Source of the DNA: Prolixibacteraceae bacterium
GTDB lineage: Bacteria; Bacteroidota; Bacteroidia; Bacteroidales; Prolixibacteraceae
Length of the DNA stretch: 11,117 bases
Assembly: GCA_014380255.1 (NCBI GenBank)
Contig: JACMKG010000032.1
Location: 1 to 11,117, forward strand
Direction: 5' to 3'
Part shown: positions 6,669 through 11,117 of the stretch, piece after piece
Position numbering within the stretch: the first letter of the stretch is position 1
How the letters are laid out: each line of letters starts with the position of its first letter
Program-made: the position numbers and the translations under genes
The notes under the pieces: generated by a model
Told to the model about the DNA's origin: nothing
The model's database searches: none
The model's input: the letters and a program-made list of their open reading frames with translations, nothing else

Positions 6669-6850
6669 AAATCCCCCATAGGGGAAAGGGTTTCATGGAT
6701 AGGTTATCGTCTCTATTGACAGAAATCCCCTAAAGGGGAAAGGGTTTCATGGACAGGTTATCGTTTCTATTGACAGAAATCCCCGTAGGGGAAAGGTGGC
6801 TGTGGGTATGATTGTTTTGTATTGATAGCAATCTCCGCAAAGGGAAAAGG
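6658..6850 (+). repeat. Tandem array of about 54-nt units, each carrying a REP-like palindrome
   Basis: Units begin with TCTATTGACAGAAATCCCC at 6658, 6712 and 6766, and with a decayed version TGTATTGATAGCAATCTCC at 6819, so the periods are 54, 54 and 53 nt. Units 1 and 2 differ at only 4 of 54 positions. Unit 3 keeps the palindrome but its second half has changed, and unit 4 is partial and degenerate. Each complete unit centres on CCCC-N3/4-GGGG, the same palindrome that flanks the transposase. Decay increases away from the transposase. Confidence 0.85.
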
Positions 6851-6868
6851 GCGCTTCCCCTAAAACAG

Positions 6869-6900
6869 GAAAAGCCGGAGAATGTCTTCCCCGGCTTTTC
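6869..6900 (-). terminator. Terminator downstream of araA
   Basis: GAAAAGCCGG (6869-6878) is perfectly complementary to CCGGCTTTTC (6891-6900) around a 12-nt loop. It lies about 20 nt after the araA stop codon. The T-run is short on either strand (four T), so it may be weak or may work in both directions as a barrier between araA and the repeat island. Confidence 0.7.
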
Positions 6901-6920
6901 TATGTAATTTGGCTTATTGA

Positions 6921-8429
6921 CTATTTCAATGCGTTAGCAAACATGTAATACATCTCATTCCATTTCAGCTCATTCTTCAAATTGGCCACACAGGTGTTCT
7001 TGTTAATCTGCACAAGTTCAATCCCTGCTATTTCACAGAAATCTTCGATGTATTCGGCAGTAACGGCCTGGCTAAAGGCATTATGATGAGCCCCGCCTGC
7101 ATAAATCCAGGCTGCCGCACCTTCTTTCAGGTTAGGCATTGGAGTCCATAAAGCGCTTGCAACTGGTAATTTCTCAAGTTTAGCTTCAGGGGCCACACAT
7201 TCCACATCGTGCACAATCATGCGAAAGCGGTTACCCATATCCACCAGGCTGGTGCAGGTGGCAGGTCCGGTCATCGTATTAAATACCAGACGTGCAGGTG
7301 CATCTTTTCCGCCAATACCTAAAGGATGTACTTCAATTTTAGCTTTTCCATCGGCAATACTTGGGCAGATTTCAAGCATATGCGATCCCAGTGCTTTATA
7401 GCCTTTGTCACTCAAATGATACGTATAATCTTCCATGAAAGAGCAGCCCCCTTTCAGTCCGGCGCCCATTACTTTTACGGCGCGAACCATAGCGGCATGT
7501 TTCCAGTCACCTTCAGCTCCAAAGCCAAAGCCGGCATCCATCAGTCGCTGGGAAGCCAGTCCGGGTAATTGTTTCAACCCGTGAAGGTCTTCGAAAGTGG
7601 TGGTAAATGCTTTAAATCCGCCTTTCACTAAAAATGATTTGATACCAGCTTCGATGCGTGCCTGGTAGCGTACGCTATCATGGTATTTACCGCCTTTCAG
7701 GGCATCCTTGTCAAAATCATAGGTAGCAGTATATTCGTCCACCAAAGTGTCGATATCCTGTTCGCTCACTTCATTAATGATCTTAACAATATCGCCTACC
7801 GGCCAGGTGTTAACAGATAATCCGAATTTAATCTGGGCTTCCACCTTGTCGCCTTCGGTAACGGCTACCTCGCGCATATTGTCACCAAAACGGGCAATCT
7901 TGGCTCCCTGCATATCAAACCAGGCCGAAGCGGCACGAGACCAAATGCCAATGCGTTGCTGAACCTCTTCTTCTTTCCAGTAACCAACCACTACTTTGCG
8001 GTTTTTGCGCAGGCGGGATAAGATAAAGCCATGTTCGCGGTCACCATGAGCAGCCTGATTCAGGTTCATGAAATCCATGTCGATTTCGGCCCAAGGCAGT
8101 TCCTTGTTGAATTGGGTATGCAACTGAAGCATGGGCTTATTCAATAGCTTCAACCCGTTGATCCACATCTTGGACGGTGAAAAAGTGTGACACCAGGTGA
8201 TGACACCAACACAGTTTTTGGTTGAATTGGCTTCCATACAAACGTTGGTAATCTCATCGGGACTTCTCATGACCGATTTGTATACAATAGTTACCGGTAT
8301 TTCTGATGAACTATTAAAAAATGCAGCAATTTCCTTTGAGTTGGTAGCTACCTGTTCCAACACTTTCGGCCCGTATAAATCCTGGCTGCCGGTTACAAAC
8401 CATACTTCAAGTTCGTTTAGGTTTATCAT
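6921..8429 (-). CDS. araA: L-arabinose isomerase
   Basis: The 502-residue product matches AraA over its full usual length (about 500). It converts L-arabinose to L-ribulose in the cytoplasm with a Mn2+ cofactor, the first step of bacterial arabinose catabolism, and often also accepts D-galactose. The four metal and catalytic residues known from E. coli AraA are present: Glu306 ([10 protein letters not shown]), Glu333 ([10 protein letters not shown]), His350 ([10 protein letters not shown]) and His449 (or His448) in AGGAHHN. Other family motifs are [12 protein letters not shown] at the N-terminus and [12 protein letters not shown] (79-90). The gene stands alone: no ribulokinase, ribulose-phosphate epimerase, transporter or regulator is adjacent, so the rest of the pathway must be elsewhere. 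It is terminated just before the repeat island. The start at 8429 places the ATG ten residues before the conserved WFVTGSQ. Confidence 0.96.
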   Translation of the reverse strand: MINLNELEVWFVTGSQDLYGPKVLEQVATNSKEIAAFFNSSSEIPVTIVYKSVMRSPDEITNVCMEANSTKNCVGVITWCHTFSPSKMWINGLKLLNKPMLQLHTQFNKELPWAEIDMDFMNLNQAAHGDREHGFILSRLRKNRKVVVGYWKEEEVQQRIGIWSRAASAWFDMQGAKIARFGDNMREVAVTEGDKVEAQIKFGLSVNTWPVGDIVKIINEVSEQDIDTLVDEYTATYDFDKDALKGGKYHDSVRYQARIEAGIKSFLVKGGFKAFTTTFEDLHGLKQLPGLASQRLMDAGFGFGAEGDWKHAAMVRAVKVMGAGLKGGCSFMEDYTYHLSDKGYKALGSHMLEICPSIADGKAKIEVHPLGIGGKDAPARLVFNTMTGPATCTSLVDMGNRFRMIVHDVECVAPEAKLEKLPVASALWTPMPNLKEGAAAWIYAGGAHHNAFSQAVTAEYIEDFCEIAGIELVQINKNTCVANLKNELKWNEMYYMFANALK

Positions 8430-8464
8430 GATTGTTGTATTTATTGATTTATTTAGAAATTGCT

Positions 8465-8497
8465 AATTTAGATATAAAATAATAAATGTACATACAA
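8465..8497 (-). promoter_or_regulatory. Possible araA promoter/operator region
   Basis: The 115-nt gap upstream of araA is very AT-rich. On the minus strand TTG (plus 8495-8497) lies 20 nt before TATCTAAA, only a partial match to the Bacteroidota promoter. An 8-bp palindrome ATGTACAT (8486-8493) sits between them and could be part of an operator. I cannot match it to a known arabinose regulator motif. Confidence 0.25.
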
Positions 8498-8544
8498 CAC
8501 TTCTGATATTTCTTCAATTAAACCTTGTTTTTAAACATATATTC

Positions 8545-9990
8545 TTACCACGCTTCATTCTTTAATTCCAAAGCTGCTCGTTGAATGTTTTGCCACGCCT
8601 TGCGTACATGTTCCTCCGTAGTATGGGTTTGAGCGATGCACATACGTAAGGTGTACTGCCCGTTGATCAGGGTGTGGGTCATATATATATGGCCTTCCTG
8701 GTTAACCTTCTCAAGCAATTTGCGGCTGAAGTCATTGCCTTCCCTATGCGCAAAGCAGACCAGGTTCAGCGGCACGGGAGCCACCAGAAAAAACTCTTCG
8801 GAAGCACGCACCCAATCGGCAAACTTCTGAGCCATCCGGATATGTTCCCGAATATGGAACTGAAGCCCGGTGATGCCATACTGCCTGATGACAAACCATA
8901 GCTTAAGCGAACGGAACCGTCTGCCCAGCTGGATATGCCAGTCACGGTAATCAATTACAGCCCCGCTTTCTGTAGCCTGGTTCTTCAAATACTCGGGCAA
9001 AATACTCAACGTCTTGATTAGCACTTTTCGATCGGCCACATAGAAACAGTTACAGTCGAAATTGGTAAACATCCATTTGTGCGGATTAAACGAAAAGCTG
9101 TCCGACAGCTCCACCCCGTTCAGCAGGTATCTGTATTCGGGGCAAATTGCAGCGGTGCCCGACATGGCGGCATCGATGTGCATCCACAGGTTGTATTTAC
9201 GACTGATCTGCCCTATTTCTTCCAGCGAATCCATCGCGTTGGTAGAAGTGGTCCCTACGGTAGCACATACAAAAAAAGGGATAAGGTCATTGGCTAAGTC
9301 CTGTAGAATGGCTTCTTCGAGTAAATCCGTACGCATGGCCAGTTTATCATCCACGCCGATTAGTCGTAGATTACTCTTTCCGATTCCAGCAATTTTAACA
9401 GCCTTTTCAACCGATGAGTGTGTTTGTTCGGATACATAGGCCACCAGGTTTCCCAAAGAGCCTGTATGGTTGGTCAAGTAATCAGTTTTTCTTTCACGTG
9501 CAGCAAGCACAGCACTCAGGGCTGCACTCGAGGCAGCATCCTGAATGACTCCCCCACCCGTGGAAGTGGATCTGAATTGTTCGGGCAGCTGAAGCATCTG
9601 GGCCAGCCAGTCCAAAACACGCGTTTCCAGCTCGGTACAGGCCGGACTGGTAGCCCACAGCATTCCTTGTACACCCAGCCCTGAGGAAAGTAAATCACCC
9701 AGAATGGACGGACCTGATGAATTGGCCGGGAAATAAGCAAAAAAGTTAGGCGATTGCCAGTGTGTAATACCGGGCATGATGATCGAATTCACATCTTCCA
9801 TGATCCGGCTCATGGGTTCACTCTCCACAGGAGCTGACGGAGGCAATTGATTAGCAATATCCCCCGGTTTTACCTGAGAGAGGACCGGATACTTTTCCAC
9901 ATTCTCATAATAATCGGCAATCCAGTCGATCATTTCCTTGCCTTGCTTTCTGAACTCTTCAGAAGTCATGTGATAGCTTGTATGGTTCAT
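8545..9990 (-). CDS. PLP-dependent aromatic-L-amino-acid decarboxylase-type enzyme (group II)
   Basis: The 481-residue product aligns end to end with animal and plant aromatic amino-acid decarboxylases. HWQSPNFFAYFP (77-88) and WATSPACTELE (112-122) form the substrate pocket, His191 (SEQTHSSVEKA) is the PLP-stacking residue, Asp273 (MHIDAAMSG) binds the pyridine nitrogen, and Lys305 in FNPHKWMFTNFD carries the cofactor. Tyr334 (LPEYLK) matches the catalytic-loop tyrosine that separates true decarboxylases from aldehyde synthases with Phe, so amine plus CO2 is the expected outcome. LGRRFRSLKLW (355-365) keeps Gly356, as in tryptophan and DOPA decarboxylases; plant tyrosine decarboxylases often have Ser there. 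The likely products are trace amines such as tryptamine or phenethylamine, but the substrate is not fixed by sequence alone. It begins 9 nt after the acylphosphatase stop, which suggests one transcript. Cytoplasmic, no signal peptide. Confidence 0.9.
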   Translation of the reverse strand: MNHTSYHMTSEEFRKQGKEMIDWIADYYENVEKYPVLSQVKPGDIANQLPPSAPVESEPMSRIMEDVNSIIMPGITHWQSPNFFAYFPANSSGPSILGDLLSSGLGVQGMLWATSPACTELETRVLDWLAQMLQLPEQFRSTSTGGGVIQDAASSAALSAVLAARERKTDYLTNHTGSLGNLVAYVSEQTHSSVEKAVKIAGIGKSNLRLIGVDDKLAMRTDLLEEAILQDLANDLIPFFVCATVGTTSTNAMDSLEEIGQISRKYNLWMHIDAAMSGTAAICPEYRYLLNGVELSDSFSFNPHKWMFTNFDCNCFYVADRKVLIKTLSILPEYLKNQATESGAVIDYRDWHIQLGRRFRSLKLWFVIRQYGITGLQFHIREHIRMAQKFADWVRASEEFFLVAPVPLNLVCFAHREGNDFSRKLLEKVNQEGHIYMTHTLINGQYTLRMCIAQTHTTEEHVRKAWQNIQRAALELKNEAW

Positions 9991-9999
9991 TGGGTTGAT

Positions 10000-10275
10000 T
10001 TAACGAACGGTAAAGTTTGTAAAATTTCTTTGAGGTGAGACATCATTTACTGTAAATGTATGAATGATTGCCCTTGCAGGGCCCATTTTCATCCAATCGA
10101 TAAAAGTATCCAGGCTCGTGGCTTCTCCGCAGGCTTCCATTTCAACCTTCCCATCAAAAGTATTTCTCACCCAACCTGTAATTTGATATTCTTCGGCCTT
10201 ATCAAGGGCAAAATAACGGAATCCTACACCCTGAACTCTTCCGGTTATAACTATATAAACCTGCTTTAAAGCCAT
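10000..10275 (-). CDS. Acylphosphatase
   Basis: The 91-residue product has the usual size and ferredoxin-like motif order of acylphosphatases, which hydrolyse acyl phosphates such as acetyl- or carbamoyl-phosphate. The signature GRVQGVGFRYFA (12-23) holds the phosphate loop and catalytic Arg20, and GWVRNTFDGKVEMEACG (34-50) holds the catalytic Asn38. Both catalytic residues are intact, so it should be active. It is upstream of the decarboxylase with a 9-nt gap and probably shares its mRNA; a functional link between the two is not obvious, as acylphosphatases occur in many contexts. The ATG at 10275 gives the standard N-terminus two to three residues ahead of the first beta strand. No clear Shine-Dalgarno or promoter box is seen. 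Confidence 0.95.
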   Translation of the reverse strand: MALKQVYIVITGRVQGVGFRYFALDKAEEYQITGWVRNTFDGKVEMEACGEATSLDTFIDWMKMGPARAIIHTFTVNDVSPQRNFTNFTVR

Positions 10276-10310
10276 ATGTTTCTATTCGATTGAGTTCGAT
10301 ATAAGAGAAA

Positions 10311-10391
10311 GTGCCTGAGTACCTTAGTACCTGAGTGCCTAAGTGCCTAAGTAACAAAGCAACAAAGTACTTGAGTAATTGGGTACCTAAG
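10311..10391 (+). repeat. Left arm: ten tandem octamers, consensus GTRCCTRA
   Basis: From 10311 to 10390 the sequence divides into ten consecutive 8-nt units without indels: GTGCCTGA, GTACCTTA, GTACCTGA, GTGCCTAA twice, GTAACAAA, GCAACAAA, GTACTTGA, GTAATTGG and GTACCTAA. The last 12 nt (10380-10391) are perfectly inverted at 10488-10499. The units begin about 35 nt upstream of the acylphosphatase start codon. Confidence 0.85.
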
Positions 10392-10414
10392 AAATACAGG
10401 ACACTGATAATTTA

Positions 10415-10466
10415 TTCCCTTTTAAAGGAAGTCAATTTGTTAATCCTCCACTAAAGGAAAAAGGTG
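10415..10466. repeat. Possible decayed inverted pair of the RAYT-linked palindrome
   Basis: TTCCCTTTTAAAGGAA (10415-10430) followed by GTCAAT, then AATCCTCCACTAAAGGAAAAAGG (10442-10464, shown with mismatches), resembles the TTCCCCTTTAGGGGATTGCTGTCAAT unit left of the transposase and the inverted unit right of it, brought close together. Similarity is partial, so an unrelated AT-rich palindrome is possible. Confidence 0.35.
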
Positions 10467-10478
10467 AAACTCATCTTT

Positions 10479-10544
10479 CTTAGACACCTTAGGTACCCAG
10501 GCACTCAGGCACTAAGTTACTAAGGCACTCAGCCACTCAGGCCC
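10479..10544 (-). repeat. Right arm: inverted tandem octamers reaching the pcm stop codon
   Basis: Read on the minus strand from 10544, the units are GGGCCTGA, GTGGCTGA, GTGCCTTA, GTAACTTA, GTGCCTGA, GTGCCTGG and GTACCTAA, then a 9-nt variant GGTGTCTAA. They repeat the left-arm consensus in inverted orientation and begin immediately after the stop codon of the methyltransferase gene (10545-10547). Together with the left arm they could form a long hairpin that pairs in several registers and may act as a 3' end structure for pcm. Confidence 0.85.
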
Positions 10545-11117
10545 TTACTTTTTCTTCGGCTTTACCATGGGCACAAAGCGCACGGGGATGATACTTTTCG
10601 TCTTGATTCCTTTATCCGTTTTCGTCACCAGTTTTAATTCCTGGTAGAATTTGCCCACCGGAACAATCATCTTACCCCCTATTTTCAACTGTTCTATCAG
10701 TTTAGGGGGTATTTCCTCAGGAGCAGCTGTAATGATGATACAATCATAAGGAGCATGCTCAGGCCAGCCTTGATAGCCGTCACCTGTCCTTACCACCACA
10801 TTGTGGTAACCCAGCTCTTTTAACAGGCCTGAGGCATTGTTAGCCAGCGATTCTATCAATTCAATGGTATAGCAGGTATCTACCAATTGGGAAAGGATGG
10901 CCGCCTGATAGCCCGAACCTGTCCCTATTTCCAGCACCCTTTCATCTCCTGTGAGTTTCAACGATTCGGTCATGATAGCCACCACGTAGGGCTGCGAAAT
11001 GGTTTGCTCCTCACCGATCGACAATGGTCCGTCATGGTAAGCATATTCCCTAAAGTTTTGCGGGACAAACAGGTGACGCGGCGTGTTTTCCATCACCTCA
11101 AGAAGTCTTTGGTCTGA
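10545..11117 (-). CDS. pcm: Protein-L-isoaspartate O-methyltransferase (partial, 5' end off right edge)
   Basis: The frame is open to the right edge; 190 residues are visible, reading SDQRLLEVMENTPRHLFVP at the edge, so only some 15-30 N-terminal residues (perhaps more if a signal peptide is present) are missing. A GTG/ATG near 11096 is internal to the conserved N-terminal helix and not the true start. The enzyme uses S-adenosylmethionine to methylate isoaspartyl residues in aged proteins and so starts their repair. Visible motifs are GEEQTISQPYVVAIMTE (substrate-binding ISQPY), the SAM-binding motif I VLEIGTGSGYQAAILS, the acidic post-I strand YTIELIES, GDGYQGWPEHAPYDCIIITAA, and GGKMIVPVG. 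The C-terminus is short and lysine-rich. The stop codon abuts an octamer repeat arm. It points the same way as the acylphosphatase but the 269-nt repeat-filled gap argues against a simple operon. Confidence 0.93.
   Translation of the reverse strand, partial: SDQRLLEVMENTPRHLFVPQNFREYAYHDGPLSIGEEQTISQPYVVAIMTESLKLTGDERVLEIGTGSGYQAAILSQLVDTCYTIELIESLANNASGLLKELGYHNVVVRTGDGYQGWPEHAPYDCIIITAAPEEIPPKLIEQLKIGGKMIVPVGKFYQELKLVTKTDKGIKTKSIIPVRFVPMVKPKKK

Larger units (their letters stand above)
5979..6846. mobile_element. REP/RAYT-type element: Y1 transposase flanked by inverted palindromic repeats
   Basis: The transposase gene at 6036-6515 is bracketed by palindromes of the form CCCCTAAAGGGG. Left of it, copies at 5979-5990 and 6031-6042 read on the minus strand as GAAATCCCCTAAAGGGGAA-like units. 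Right of it, copies at 6622-6632, about 6673-6684, 6727-6738, 6781-6791 and a decayed one near 6832-6846 read the same way on the plus strand, plus a weak one at 6590-6602. A 32-nt segment is perfectly inverted between 5995-6026 and 6637-6668. Inverted palindromes around a lone IS200-like transposase are the hallmark of REP-associated tyrosine transposases. The outer limits are chosen from the repeats and are not proven element ends. Confidence 0.72.
6516..6920. other. Spacer with transposase leader, REP array and araA terminator
   Basis: No gene is seen. The first 75 nt upstream of the transposase are AT-rich and contain TATATTTA on the minus strand, a weak match to the Bacteroidota -7 box. 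From 6590 to about 6850 it is repeats, and 6869-6900 is a terminator hairpin. Confidence 0.7.

Noticed and set aside
6658..6850. CRISPR array
   Set aside because: The 54-nt periodicity comes from whole-unit duplication: the supposed spacers are also conserved between units 1 and 2, only four units exist, and no cas gene is near.
7219..9740. Open frames opposite or overlapping araA and the decarboxylase gene
   Set aside because: All are out-of-frame shadows of two full-length, catalytically complete proteins.
10545..11096. Methyltransferase start at GTG 11096 or the ATG next to it
   Set aside because: The frame continues to the window edge with SDQRLLEV, which belongs to the conserved N-terminal helix, so the gene is truncated by the window rather than starting there.

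Overview
The window looks like a chromosomal segment of a Bacteroidota (Bacteroidetes) bacterium. This is inferred from four things: genes generally lack strong Shine-Dalgarno sites, some upstream regions carry TAnnTTTG-like promoter boxes, the transposase is of the type common in that phylum, and the protein set fits (large secreted GH92 enzyme, OmpH-like periplasmic chaperone, clostridial/Bacteroidota-like AraA). Most of it is ordinary metabolic and envelope coding sequence. The unusual material lies in the intergenic spacers, which are full of palindromic repeats.

Layout, left to right. (1) 1-1943, minus: 5' part of a secreted glycoside hydrolase with an N-terminal rhamnogalacturonan-lyase-domain-III-like module followed by a GH92 domain; it runs off the left edge. 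(2) 1944-2744: a geneless spacer with a long hairpin built from 11-nt direct repeats (about 2375-2459), a 12-bp palindrome, and the terminator of the next gene. (3) 2745-3656, minus: monofunctional proline dehydrogenase. (4) 3881-4480, plus, divergent: OmpH/Skp-like periplasmic chaperone with its own terminator. (5) 4562-5746, plus: family 2 glycosyltransferase. (6) 5747-6920: a mobile/repeat island. An IS200-type Y1 (REP-associated, RAYT-like) transposase on the minus strand is flanked by inverted copies of a GC-rich palindromic repeat, with a tandem array of 54-nt units on one side and a 131-bp MITE-like palindrome on the other. (7) 6921-8429, minus: L-arabinose isomerase, alone, without araB/araD beside it. 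(8) 8545-10275, minus: acylphosphatase followed after 9 nt by an aromatic-L-amino-acid-decarboxylase-type PLP enzyme, probably co-transcribed. (9) 10276-10544: a large inverted repeat made of octamers, with what may be a decayed pair of the transposase-linked palindromes at its centre. (10) 10545-11117, minus: protein-L-isoaspartate methyltransferase, truncated by the right edge.

The protein-coding genes do not form one pathway; they are short transcription units for carbohydrate use (GH92, araA), amino-acid catabolism (PRODH, decarboxylase), envelope functions (OmpH, GT2) and protein repair (pcm). What connects the spacers is a recurring architecture: short direct repeats (8 or 11 nt) set out as opposing arms of long imperfect hairpins, and palindromes of the RAYT family whose sequence even supplies the transposase stop codon. 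I see no phage, CRISPR, toxin-antitoxin or secondary-metabolite system.
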